From contig VCCP01000005.1 in the NCBI GenBank assembly GCA_005765155.1, positions 3,348,001-3,412,000 of the forward strand: 64,000 bases of DNA, read 5' to 3'. The notes beneath the pieces are model-generated. The model did not search any database. It was not told where the DNA came from and saw nothing but the letters and a program-made list of their open reading frames with translations. Origin of the DNA: Zelopaecilomyces penicillatus (lineage: Eukaryota; Ascomycota; Sordariomycetes; Hypocreales; Pseudodiploosporaceae). A program made the position numbers and the translations under genes. Shown piece after piece: positions 35,601 to 47,100 of the stretch (its first letter is position 1; every line of letters begins with the position of its first letter).

Positions 35601-36599
35601 ACATCAACACCACACCGTCAAAAAAGTGTGTGACTAAACCGCAGACTTTTGGCCAATTTGTGCTGTGGCCAAAGTTGGCGGCGGCGTCCGCTTTTGGTCA
35701 TTTGGGTCTTTTATCTTTGCCTCTACATACCATCTAGCCTGCTCTCATGAATTGCCTAGTATCTGTATTGTTTAATACCTACCTAGTACCTATCTTGAAT
35801 AACAATAGGTAGTCGCAAATCCGTTGCACAGTGGGTGTATTTAGGCGTTACTAACACAAGAAACATGGCCCTGGCCCTCCAAGCCTGCTGTGATATATCT
35901 ACACCACTGTATTCTGGACTAGGCAATTAGTAGCGGCCCAACTCAGCGCGTACAGCGACCGTCCAGGCTGGCCGTCGCGTCTCCCAACTGTCTTCTACAC
36001 TGTACATCACTGTACGCAGTAGGCGAGACGCCGGCTCAGGGCTCAGGTGTGCTGCCTTCCGCCGCTTGTCCCAAGCCCACGACTGGACAGTTCCCTTCCC
36101 GTCTCCCCATCATATCTATTCTCTACGTGTAGCCTCGCAACATCTCTCTTCTTCTTCTTCCTCTCTCACTTTTACTTCTTGTATACGTCTGGCAGAGTGC
36201 CTCCTTGTATTTTTTTCCTCTTCTCGCTGGCGCTGGCTTCCTGTTGCACACGCTGCTTTTGTGTGCACGTTGTTTGTGCAACTCTCCGCCGACTGAGTTG
36301 CAAATTGCTACATCCACGAGGTACGTTTGACTGGCGCAATTCTATCCATATTGTCAATGTGATTTCTCCCCAATCACGTCTTCGTCCCTTGACACCGTCT
36401 CCTACCCTCCTGTCTTTGGCTGGCAGCCAATTTCGGCAACCTCCCATGATCAAACCGGAGTGCATACAAAATACTATGGGGTGAAGATAAGACGCCGAGC
36501 GATAGCTGTGGAGGCCCATCATTCTGCGTTTGTGTATGTGTGTATTATATGTATGCTGTTTGGTGGTGGCGGGAGAGAGTGGAACAAGTGGACGAACTC

Positions 36600-36626
36600 T
36601 CCAGAGTCTCAGAGTCTCAGAGTCTC
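36600..36626. repeat. AGAGTCTC tandem triplet upstream of the PUF gene
   Basis: Three tandem copies of the 8-mer AGAGTCTC, itself close to palindromic, lie about 570 bp before the PUF start codon, probably in its promoter or leader. Confidence 0.7.
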
Positions 36627-37199
36627 AACTGCCTACACCACCAGCAATGAGGAACAAGACCCTTGGCACTCACTACAAGCACGAGCTCGCAAGAGCAAGC
36701 ATCACAGTCCCCTCATCCTCCTCCGTCTGTCTCTTTCTCCGTCTTCCCCCGTCCCCCTCAGAACCCTAAAGCCCAAAGCCTCAACCGCCTCCCCGGGTGG
36801 CGCTGTGCTGGTATGGAGAGCTCCGATGACTCCCCTGACAGCCCCGTCGCCGTCCTCCATGTTCCTATGAGTTCCATCTTGCCTGGAAACATGGCCCTCA
36901 CCCCCCTGTCTGGTCTGTTGGCGTGCGTGCTGGACCCAGCCCAAGCCCCAGCCCAGACCCCCGTCTCACACAACATGCAGCCAGCACACACGGACCACGG
37001 TCGACAACCCCAAGTCCGACCGTCGTCTATCAATCCCAGCCCACCCCGCCTCAGCGTCGTCGGCTCTGTTCCTGGCCCTAACCTCCTCATCCACGGCTCT
37101 GGCTGACTTTTTCTCCCTCATCTTTCATGGTTGTAGCCGTCTAGATCCAGCGCGAAGTGCCAATTCGGCGTGTACGAGTACTGTTACCTCTTCATCACC

Positions 37200-40100
37200 A
37201 TGGACGAACTGCGCTTCCGCTCGCAGCAGACGGCCCGGAACGAGTTGCCAATGAACCCTCTTGTTTCACCTCCGCGGAATGGGACTCGTCTCCCACAACA
37301 GGTCCCTACCCGCGATGTGCGATCCAACCTGCCTCGCCGCTTTACCACGGAATCGGGGCGCGTACCAACATTATCCTCCATCACCTCTCCCCAGCGTGCT
37401 CCTGATGGGCCGCAGGATTATAGTAATGTGAGAGCTTGTCCATCCTTCCTCCCCCCCTTCCCCTCCTTAATCACCCCTCATTTTGTCGTTGGTACTGAGA
37501 CATCGCCGCCTGCTTTGTTACTTGTGCGACGTTGACTGACTCTCTGTGACACAGGCAATGCATAAGGTCCAATTGGTATGTCGTCCAGCGAGATCTTGGC
37601 CTTGCGCCAGGCCGCACCAGTCCCGCAGCCTCTGCCCAATCTTTTGTGTAGCCTTGCAGCACAAGCATCCGCGCATGAATTCGAGTCCCTCGCCAGACTG
37701 ACTAATTTCGACGACAGATTGAGAAGAAAAAGCTGGAATATGAAAGGATTCGCGAACAACGACGCCGTTTTGAGCTTGAAATGCAAAAATTGGATCAGCA
37801 GCAGCGACGGGAAGCACTCGAGTTGGCACAGATGGAGGAAGAAATCAACCGATTCAGCGGCCACCAATCCGAGCCAACAACGCCTCCCGAATATCGCGAT
37901 ACCACCTCCGGTTTTCCATCCATGTTTGCGCGACCGAACCGCTACTCTACGTCGAGCCTTACCTCTCCTCCTGGGATTTTCAACCGATCCAGTCGCTCTG
38001 GGTCGATGCTTACATCTCCGCCGTCTGGTCCTACCCAGCAGAGATATGGTTATGAAGATAATCAAGTGCCGAGCCGGTCTGTACCTGGCACTCGCCGTAA
38101 TAGCGATGATGACGAGAAGGAGGAGGCAGTTCGACAGGATCCAACCAGCCACAGAGCAACAAACGCGTAAGTAATCATTTGTGTTTGGGTTCAATCGTGT
38201 GGCTATTATTGCCGCCTTCCAGCCGTGTTCCACTTTAATTCAAACCCAAAGTTGGGTTGAAGAGAAAATCCCACGCAATATGCTAGGACAAACCTTTTGG
38301 TAAAAACTGCACTTTGAGCTTGTCGATTTTGTGTTTCGAGCGATGGGATGTGGCACTCCTCTACCTCTAGCATGGAATAGCTCTTGCCCATTCTGAGACG
38401 ATGTGTGGAGGGCGCAACTTGATATCTTGCTTATTTTGCACAATATCACAATACTGCCGGCTTGTGAGTCTCAGCACAGGCACCCCTTTGCCAAGCGGCA
38501 TATCTCGGCAGTTTCGCTCTCAACCCCTCTCTTCTATTTGCACTACACGGTAGGAGTCAGTGAATCAGCAAAGGCATTTGGAGAGCTGTATTATTCACTG
38601 CTCAGTGGCAGCATTGCGGTCACTTGAAACTATTGTGTCTATTGCTTCAATAGAGAACCTTGCGCTGCTGCCTTGCGCGGCATGCATCCCGCGCTTCTAA
38701 CCTTCTTTTGCCGTGCCCCTTGCATTTCCAGTTCTTTCCTTCTTACCTTACCGTTACGCCTGCCTGTCGTTTAAGTTTCAATTCGCGACTTCCTCAAACC
38801 TCCACAACTTAGACTCTTGGCGTGCCTGAGTATCACTCACTATATATCCCGAGGTCTGCAATATATTCTGGTGCAATATGTCATCAGCACTATCTTCTCC
38901 TGCGGTGCTACGGAATTGTACTCACCTTTGCTAATAATGCGTCCTTACAGCTCGAACCGCTACTCTATGCCTGTCACACGCTCGCGCAACGGATTGTATG
39001 AGATGAATCTTGACCAAACCAACACCACCCGGTTCTTGTTTGGCGACGACGAGCCCAACGCTATGCCGAGAGGGCACACGCCTGACGAAAGCTTTCCTAC
39101 TCTTGTGCGCCGAGAAGACCACATGGTAAGTCTCCTTGATCCCATGAACACAATACCTTTTCTTAGGCAGAGGTGGATCTCTCTATTTGTACTGGCCCGA
39201 GATAGTGGGGCCATTTGCTTCGATTCTAGCACTGGCAACACCTGCCACCACTGCACCCTATTCACAACTCCCTTTCACTTTGCTTTCACTTATAAAATCG
39301 GAAATTATTTCTTTTCTTCATCAATCACTTGCCTCTTTCATCCATCAATCAGTTGGACAAGGGCTTCCCTTGCAACCGCCTTGTTTAACACCTGATTTCA
39401 TGATATCTTCTTGCTTTGAATATCAGTCATTCACAGCAGCAACAGTCCGTCTAGCCATCAGAACGGGATTCTTGGCCCCCGCTTGACTAGAGAGTTTCTT
39501 GCTGACAATTTGTGCATTGGCAGCTGTCTGCGTCTTCGGCTGCTCTCGATCTTGCACTTTCACCATCGCCCAACCCCGAGTCGCGATCGTCGAGCAACTG
39601 GAGGAACAGCGTGAACCGCCACCGAACCCAACAGAGCATGTCGTCAATCAATGGTCCAACTTCCAGCCAAATCGCCGATATTTTAGGTATCGGCAATCGG
39701 CCCGCGTCTCTCCGCCATTCTCTTGATCTCAAGTATATCTCAGAGACTGCGACTGAAACATCTGGTAATGGCGTATCATCTCAGGGCAACCATGTCATGG
39801 CGACCCCTCCCAAGCTTCAAAGCTCCTTTTCTACCAGCGATGTGCCAACCGTTAAGAATTCATCCGGTGCCTCGGGTTTGAATGGAAATGCCAACCACCA
39901 TGCTCAGCAGCACTTCCATAATCATAATGCCAGCATTGGTCGAATTCCTGCCAGGGCTATGACTTCCCGGCACAATCGCGAACTGTCCACTGATAATTCG
40001 ATGAACTCTGGCAGGGAGCAGGCCAATGTGTACACCTCGATAAACTCTGGACTCCAAGGTAACGCTGCTCCTTTTGGGCCGAGCACTTCCGCTGCTCCGC

Positions 40101-41779
40101 ATTCTTCGGCAACAGTGACATCCCCAATTAGCACTACATCCATGAGTTCTTTCACAGGGTTCTACCCTCTCAATGGCTATGCTACCGCAAACGCCAACCC
40201 TCCAAACTCTTATGGCATGCCCATGCTCGCTGCTGGCATGCAGCAGATGAACGTGAATGGCATTGGTAATGGAAATATGTTTTCACCTGCAGCACCCCCT
40301 CCCCCTCAAAACTATCCGGGATACAATCCTATGCCTTTCAACCAGACCAGTCAACCTCGCGATAGCCAAGCTCGCGTGATCCAACACCGTCGTCAACTTG
40401 ACAATGAAGGTGAGAATCTTAATTCCTTGTTTCAGAATAGTAATAATACTAACCTTACTACCAAAGCCATGTCTCGCTATCAAAACATGCCATTGGAATC
40501 ATTCCGTGGCCAGATTTATGAGCTTTGCAAAGACCAGCACGGTTGCCGTTATCTTCAAAAGAAGCTAGAGGAGCGGAACCCCGAACAGGTCCACATGATA
40601 TGGCTCGAGACTAATCAGCATGTCATTGAGCTCATGACGGATCCATTTGGTAATTATTTGTGCCAAAAGCTTCTTGAATTCTGCAATGACGATGAGCGAA
40701 CCGTCTTAATCCAGAACGCATCTCAAGATATGGTGCGCATTGCTCTTAACCAACATGGAACAAGAGCTCTCCAGAAAATGATTGAGTATGTCAGCACCCC
40801 GCAACAGGTTCATCTCATCATCGAAGCACTACGATTCCGTGTTGTGGAACTTATCCAGGATTTAAATGGCAATCATGTCATTCAAAAGTGTCTGAACAAA
40901 CTCACTGCAATTGATGCTCAGTTCATCTTTGATGCCGTCGGCAATAACTGTGTTGAGGTTGGTACTCACCGACATGGTTGCTGCGTACTTCAGCGCTGCA
41001 TAGACCATGCCACAGGGGATCAAAAGATGTGGCTTATCCAGCGCATCACGGAGCACTCCAGGGTTCTTGTTCAGGACCCCTTTGGAAACTATGTGGTGCA
41101 GTACATCATTGATCTCAATGAGCCGTCATTCACTGAGCCCATAGTCGGTATGTTTCAAGGCTGCATTAGCCAGCTCTCTCGTCATAAATTTAGCTCAAAC
41201 GTCATTGAAAAGTGCCTGCGTTGTGCCCAGGCGCCATCCAAGGACATGATTGTTGAAGAAATCTTGGTACCTCAGGAGTTGGAGCGTCTGCTTAGAGACT
41301 CTTTTGCCAACTACGTTATTCAAACTGCCTTGGAATTCGCTACACCTCATCAGAAGTACCGTCTTGTTGAAGGCATTCGACCTGTTCTCCCACAAATTCG
41401 CACTACCCCTTATGGGCGCCGTATTCAGGCCAAGATCTCAGCTTATGACAACCGCGGAAGTGCTGCTTCCAGTGGTCAAGTAACGCCGGCAGACAATACG
41501 CAAGGCCAAATTCCGCTGCGGCCGGGCCATTCTCGAGGCATGTCCGGAAGCGCGCCCATGCTGCAAGCGAATGGCGGTCATGCCAACAGTGTAGCACCAA
41601 CCCAAGGCATGCGTCAACATGCTCCCGCTTACCCAAGTAGCAATGTCCTCACCGTCACTACCCCATCGGGTGGGCCCGTTCAGCAACCTCAGTTCAACCA
41701 GACGATGCAGAACAATTATCCTTCGGGACATTCGTCCAGCAACAACTCACCAGAGAACGGGGAGGCTCGCTGGGTGTAA
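37200..41779 (+). CDS. PUF (Pumilio) RNA-binding protein with long N-terminal region
   Basis: Binds UGUA-type elements in mRNA 3' UTRs to control decay or translation. Five exons (37200-37427, 37555-37575, 37718-38166, 38951-39125, 39524-41779) give 1042 aa in one frame. The start at 37200 is the first ATG in that frame. Exon 3 encodes a charged coiled coil (IEKKKLEYERIREQRRRFEL...). A long Ser/Asn/Gln-rich disordered part follows. The PUF domain, about residues 605-940, has eight repeats with the expected helix-2 RNA-contact residues, e.g. HGCRYLQKKLE, FGNYLCQKLLE, HGTRALQKMIE, NGNHVIQKCLN, HGCCVLQRCID, FGNYVVQYIID, FSSNVIEKCLR, FANYVIQTALE. The pattern is close to yeast Puf5/Mpt5 and Puf3-type domains; I cannot assign which. 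Introns 3 (784 nt) and 4 (398 nt) are unusually long here. Confidence 0.9.
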
Positions 41780-43404
41780 ATTACTTTTGACGGTAAATTA
41801 CCGTTTATCCCTACGACCTGCTTGTACAATCAATGATGCTTCTTTTCTTTACTTGGTCGGTTCTTTTGGTGAACACGACTTCATGCAGCATGGTGACGAC
41901 ATGGCCATGATTTGACGACTCTCATTTGCTATGTGTTTGATTAGGCCGTCTAGAAAATGACTGGGGCATGCGGTACCTCTGCTACACTTATTTCATCTCT
42001 GAATTCGATCTACACAGCATCTGCGATGATGCTTCGTGTGTACACTATGAAGAAAGGTGGTTTCAGAAACCACCATAAAAAAAAGAACGGTTTGACGTTG
42101 GCCTATCCAAACCGTTTTCCCCAATGCTCCAAAGGAAGGACATTATGAGGGCATACGAAGAGCTCGCCAAGGCAACGACCGCGGCATGTATCTGTATTGG
42201 GATCGTCACGAGGAGCACCATCAGCATAGATGAAAAAAAGCTTTCCTTACCTTTTTTGCTTGTTTTCTGTTTTCTCTTTCAATCTTTTTCGTCACAACCA
42301 AGACTGCCTTTGCACCTTAGAGAGAACCAGGCAACCGTCAGACAGGGTTGACTGTGGCATGACCATCACGACATAGCAATATAGGGGCCCACCGATTGTT
42401 CAGCAGCTCGAGACTGACGCTGCTAACTTGGTTGTATCCCCAAGCTTTTGAGTTGAGGTGGGGATTCATTTTTTCGCGCGGAAGTGGATGTGTGGGCAAA
42501 TGGGAGGCCGATTTTGATTCTTGCTCGCAATTGTGTATGAGTTTGAGTTCAGGGAGGAAGCCGATATTTTCATCTTGCTATTACTGCAGTGTGGTTCTGG
42601 ATCTTTTTTCTTCTCTTCCATTTGTCATTGAGCTTAGTTATGCTGCGCTTGGGCTTGCATCAGAGAGGTTGCGCATGCCTCAACAGGGGTACACTTTGCA
42701 CATTGTAACTAGACAGAAATATTTATTTCCCAACCTATTTTGCGATGAAACCAGCAAATGTCTTCGATCCCATAGCCTAAACGTAAGCGAACAGCTAATG
42801 GCATCTTTAACTGTTGAGTTGCTCGTTCATCGGCTCTACACTAAACTGGATGTTATTTTTATCCTACTCTATGTCCCTTTTCGGGCATCAAGTGAGGCTT
42901 CGTATCGAACAACTGATTCAGAAACAGATAAAATACACCGTGGAATTATACGACTGGGTTCTCAGGATTCCTTGTTTGGTTGCTACACAACTAATTAACT
43001 TGGATGCGTGTTGAGAATTTTAATCAAGTGGACTTCTATTCAAGGACAACTGCTTAAGCCCCCCCAAGTTGAGTTGGCATTGACTTGGAGTTTTGGTCAG
43101 ATTTCTTCAATTTTGGAAACGAAAAATTAGCACAGGGTAAATCCTAGGCGGGCCTTCACATCAAAAGTGTCATTCGCATTATTACTCGTCATAAGACATT
43201 TGAATGTTAGATTCATCATTGGAATTCATGCCATTTCCATTTTTAGGCTACCACAAGTAGTTGTCCGTTTAAAAGAACCCCTTCCAATTTCCTCTCCCTG
43301 CCAAAAGTCGTGAAAGCTTGATTGAATGCGATGCCAAACACCAGCTCCTAAGCAGCATCCCCAGGAGAAAAACCCCCAACCTACCACTACCCGCTGCGAT
43401 GCGT
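41780..43404. other. Convergent intergenic region, PUF / eL15
   Basis: About 1.6 kb between two 3' ends. The PUF side holds two hairpins (separate entry). The candidate frame at 42396-42998 has no recognisable domain and I do not call it. T-rich and A-rich runs fit long 3' UTRs. Confidence 0.45.
42056..42116 (+). repeat. Two adjacent inverted repeats (hairpins) downstream of the PUF gene
   Basis: GGTGGTTT (42056-42063) and AAACCACC (42067-42074) form an 8-bp stem with a CAG loop. After an A-run, AACGGTTTG (42086-42094) and CAAACCGTT (42108-42116) form a 9-bp stem with a 13-nt loop. Both arms are perfect. They lie about 280 bp after the PUF stop codon, probably in its 3' UTR or just beyond. 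Confidence 0.75.
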
Positions 43405-44370
43405 TTATCGGTAACGCCACAGGGACAGGGTGTTGTGTCGCTTCCAGGTCTTTCTGCGGCCAGCTTGGGTCTTGTTGTAGCGGTGGCCCTTGTTGAGACC
43501 ACGGGACTTCTTGCCGGTGGCGGTGAGACCGCGAGCCTCGCGGTGCTTGTGAACGGGGTTGACGATCCAGTTGATGCGGGGATCGATACGGATGGCCTTG
43601 TGCTGGGGGTCGACAAGGATGACCTCGAAGTACTTGTAGGTCGAGTCCTGGTTAATCCAGTAGGAGTTGAGGACACGCAAATTGGCGCAGCGGCGGCCGA
43701 CACGCTCCTCAGCGGTAGCCTTGAGAGAGCGCTGGTACTTCAGCTGGTTGATACCCTGGTTGGTGGGCTTGCCTGTGTATTACGATTTCGTGTCAGCAAG
43801 TTCTGAATACAAAACAAGAAAATTTCCTCCCACAAAGACAAATCTCAGCGAACAAACATACCATAGGTGGCACCCTTGGGGGCAGGGCGCTTGCGACCAC
43901 CACGACGAACGCGGACACGGTAGACAACGTAGCCCTGCTTGGCTTTGTATCCAAGACGGCGAGCCTTGTCGGGGCGCGAAGGACGAGAGGCGCGGTGAAT
44001 GACGTTCAATTGACGGAACTATATTAATGCACTCTCAGCATATGTTCACAGAGTGTATAGCAAGAATCGGGTTCGGGAGCAGCACTCTGTATGTCTCTCT
44101 TCTTCTTCTTGTCGTATTGATTGAGGAGGTTTGCCCTCCCCCAGCAAGGAATCGGAAAGCGTGATGCTTCGTCTCCCTCGCAATCCCAACCAAGAAGTAG
44201 AAAAGACACACAAGACTGCCAGCTCGCTCCGCCCGTCCACAATGCGTGTAATCGAATATAGGTTGGTGGTGGTTTTAACGTACTTCCCAGCAGCGCACTC
44301 GGAGAAGGAAGCGCATCACATCGGACTGCTTCTTCTTCTGGAGCTCTTCGACATACTTGAGGGCACCCAT
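43405..44370 (-). CDS. RPL15: Large-subunit ribosomal protein eL15 (RPL15)
   Basis: Structural protein of the 60S ribosomal subunit that contacts 25S rRNA. Three exons (44284-44370, 43862-44018, 43405-43772) give 203 aa, matching the usual 204 aa. It begins MGALKYVEELQKKKQSDVMR, continues RCWEFRQLNVIHRASRPSRP, RLGYKAKQGYVVYRVRVRRG, and ends HNTLSLWRYR. Conserved across its length with no insertion or missing part. Strong codon bias leaves a 162-codon antisense frame, which is not a gene. Intron 1 is comparatively long (265 nt), as is common in fungal ribosomal protein genes. Confidence 0.97.
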
Positions 44371-45020
44371 TTTGGCTGTTGGAACGACAGAGGAGAACCG
44401 GTTAGCTCAGATGAAAACGGGAACAGGCAATTTCTCAAAAGCCGCCTCTCTGTATCTGTTTCTTTCAAAACAGAACAGAATGCAATAGAAATAGGAGAAG
44501 AGGGGACGACGAACCGGCTTAGGTTATGTGATTCCTGCCGAGGGTTAGTAGTGGTGGTTTGACGAGAATGTCGAAATTTCGCAGGACTTGGAAAAGCAGG
44601 CGGCAGTGAAAATTGAGTGTAGTTTGTGGGTTAAGCGACTAGCCTAGCCTTTTTGGGAACTAGCGTTCTAGGACTTGCCCCTCCAAACCCTTTCACCAAA
44701 GCCCCCGGTGGGAAAAGATTAAGTGGGCCATACGCTGACTCATCATATTATTTCTGGTCAGCTCAGTTGACCGAAACGATGCATGCTCAGTCACCGTTGA
44801 CCGAAGGTGAGCGTTTTCATTGAGAAACAGAAGAAAGATGTATCGAACAATGAGGAGGTTGGATATCATCAATGCAATAGAGCCTTTAGTCATGATATCT
44901 CTTACATTTCTGACCTATGCTGTAGTAGGAGCAGAAATATCCCATGACGTTCAGCAACGTCAAGCAGAACAAAAGCTTATCACATGTCTTGACCATTTGA
45001 AAACAATTGCAAAATAAAGT
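44371..45020. other. Upstream region of RPL15
   Basis: About 650 bp containing the RPL15 promoter and the 3' end of the next minus-strand gene. A CTAGCCTAGCC word lies at 44638-44650, and a TGACCGAAxxxGA-type word occurs twice at 44768-44810. The role of these words is unknown. Confidence 0.4.
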
Positions 45021-45960
45021 TCAATATTCTTGAGAAAGCAGACTCATGAATCCAGTAAAGAGATTAATCAGTTCCTGAGCAGTTGCTCCCCAAGTGTCGT
45101 CCACCGACTTGGGCCGACTACTCGCAAGGAGATCCCACGCTATGCCTTCCACACTGTCTTCGCTGAGATTCTCTGGGGGATTTAAAAGATTACTGTGTCT
45201 TCCAGTTAGGATGCTTCCGTTTAACAGGCGTAACGATACGTCCAATGATTTCCCGCTGAGCGCATTGAGATCCGTGATGTCGTGTTTCCACTGTATCCAA
45301 TCCGGCCTCTTTATGCCGTTGTCAGCCTTCATTGAGGTTTCGTATTCCTTGATTGCTGCCTGGAAACTTTTGATGCATTTTTGAGTTTTATGGAATATAT
45401 CGACCCCTTCCATTTGAATGGTGGGAGAGCCTGTGACTGCCGGATCGGGAAAAATGGTTGCGAGCTCGGACACTAGGCTCATTATCACAGTTCTGTCGCT
45501 TGCCGAAGATCTTCACGGAGCGATTAGTTTTAAGTAGAGATTCAAGATGTTTCAAGAATCAGAATCACTAACGAGATTTGCTTATGTTGTTCTTCGATAA
45601 ACCTAATCACTTCGTCTGTGCTCTTCCGTATGTCCCGTTTGGCATCTGGCAACCATGCCCCCTTCTTCTTCAAGACCACATCGAGGAGAGATCTATAAAT
45701 TGAACGCCAAAAGAGCCAGGAGTCAGCTCGCATGTTGTTTCCCTGAAGTCTTGCGATGTATTCTTGTGCATATATACTTGCCTGCTGCTGTTGGAATTTT
45801 CATCATTTAAAACATCCCTGGGAAGCTGTTGTCGCTTGGTGGCCCTTGTAGGCTTTTGTGTTGCGCAAGCCGCCTTCTTTTGCACTTGTATTTCTTGTAT
45901 GTCTAGTGTCTCTAGGCAAAAGATTAGCCATAGAACATGTCTACTATAAGCTTTGGGCAT
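45021..45960 (-). CDS. Hypothetical protein, 3-exon model with a GC-AG intron
   Basis: I do not recognise this protein. Exons 45782-45960, 45573-45692 and 45021-45492 join in one frame to give 256 aa from the ATG at 45960. Intron 1 (45693-45781) has the donor CAG|GCAAGT, a good GC-AG consensus; intron 2 is GT-AG. The product is soluble, with Lys-rich helices (SLLDVVLKKKGAWLPDAKRDI, STDEVIRFIEEQHKQIS) and a C-terminal half of mixed helices ending ELINLFTGFMSLLSQEY. No membrane span, signal or catalytic motif is visible. The 5' end is uncertain: a frame at 45975-46226 (containing LEGINICEKLIQPAIRMFKQ) also looks coding and may be an earlier exon, though I find no convincing junction. It could be a lineage-restricted gene or a decayed one. 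Confidence 0.5.
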
Positions 45961-47100
45961 CAGACGAAGGGGTATTACCGGCAGAAGGCGACTTCCTCTT
46001 TCTTGTTTTTGGCGGCATCGCTGCTGGATGAAGTAGTTGGCAGTGCTTGTTTAAACATTCGAATGGCGGGTTGAATCAGCTTTTCGCAGATGTTTATTCC
46101 CTCTAGAGTGCTAGGCTTAATCGCACTTCGGGCAGGAACATATCCACTTGACACTTGCACCTTCCACAACCTGCACAGCTTTGTGTGCAGATGATAGCTG
46201 GCTAGGCAAACAATCAAGGAAAACATGCCATAAAGGAAAACAAGCCCTGTTCCTCTTTATTTTTGCGGTGAAGTAAACCTTTAGGTTCCCAACAGTAATC
46301 ACGTATTGATCATTATCAGATGGGAGGAGATATCGGTGTGTGTATGGCTTGGTAGGATTGCCTTTACGCGTGCCACAGAGGGTTGATGATCACCCAAGCA
46401 ATTCATAAACATAATCATGGAATTGTTTCGAAACCATTCTTTAAACAAGCCCTTCAAGCCATAACATATTGCATCCCAAATTCTTGTAGTGACCATTTAA
46501 AAGACTGAATAAGCCATGAGTAAAAGGAAAGCGCGCCACGAATCAGCAAAACATGATAAAAAAAAAGTCTTGTCATACATGACATCAGCCATACCCAAAC
46601 CGTAGCCTTTTGGTTGTGTATTAGTTACAGCGAGCACGCGCCAACTCAAAGCTCTGTCTATAATCTTGTTCCTCGAAAGCGAAAGCAACACCAATCCCAC
46701 TTTCTCACCCAACTCGCTGAACCAGCAAACCGGATGTTTAACCTGCTTTAGGCATAGGATATTATATAAATAAAAAAACCAGTGTAGGAAATGAAGAGAT
46801 GACAAGGATAAAGAGTGTTGGAATCAGGCGCATTGATCTCCGCGGGTGCTTGACCCTGATCCACCAAATCCCATGCCGACTCTTTTGACGCCGTCTTTAA
46901 ACCATAAACGAAGTCCCACAGCTACCATAATCATTCGAGCCGATAAAATATTGTTCGTTCTTTTTATATCGTTTTTATTTTTTCCCATCTTCATTATCCT
47001 GCCGAAGAAAGATCAAAGTCTTGATGACTGTTGTAATAAGGAGCGTTTAAGTCTAAAGCACCGAAACCAAAAATCGAACAATTGTAAAAGGTATTCCAAC
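45961..47100. other. Intergenic, with a possible upstream exon of the hypothetical gene
   Basis: 45975-46226 on the minus strand may encode an additional N-terminal exon of the hypothetical gene. The remainder up to 47100 is AT-rich with no supported gene and includes the 3' flank of the PSP1 gene. Confidence 0.35.

Larger units (their letters stand above)
30960..37199. other. Long gene-free interval (about 6.2 kb)
   Basis: I find no credible protein gene here on either strand; the longest frames are under about 145 codons and lack domains, bias or splice continuity. No tRNA A/B boxes recognised. Visible details are a GTAG microsatellite at 31262-31275, an ATCACTGATCAGTGAT palindrome at 32637-32652, recurring TACCTAGGTA-type words (31890-31935, 35776-35815), and a CT-rich zone at 36040-36240. 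An AGAGTCTC triplet lies at 36600-36626. The last ~1 kb probably contains the PUF promoter and leader. Non-coding RNA or fast-evolving small genes cannot be excluded. Confidence 0.5.

Noticed and set aside
30960..37199. tRNA or 5S rRNA genes in the gene-free interval
   Set aside because: I looked for A-box and GGTTCGANNCC B-box pairs by eye and found no acceptable pair; a covariance-model scan would settle it.
42396..42998. 200-codon plus-strand frame after the PUF gene
   Set aside because: No domain, no codon-bias signal, and it lies in likely 3' UTR/intergenic DNA; kept only as a remote possibility.
43318..43806. 162-codon plus-strand frame rich in Val, Leu and Asp
   Set aside because: Antisense to ribosomal protein eL15; composition reflects the complement of Lys/Arg-rich codons.
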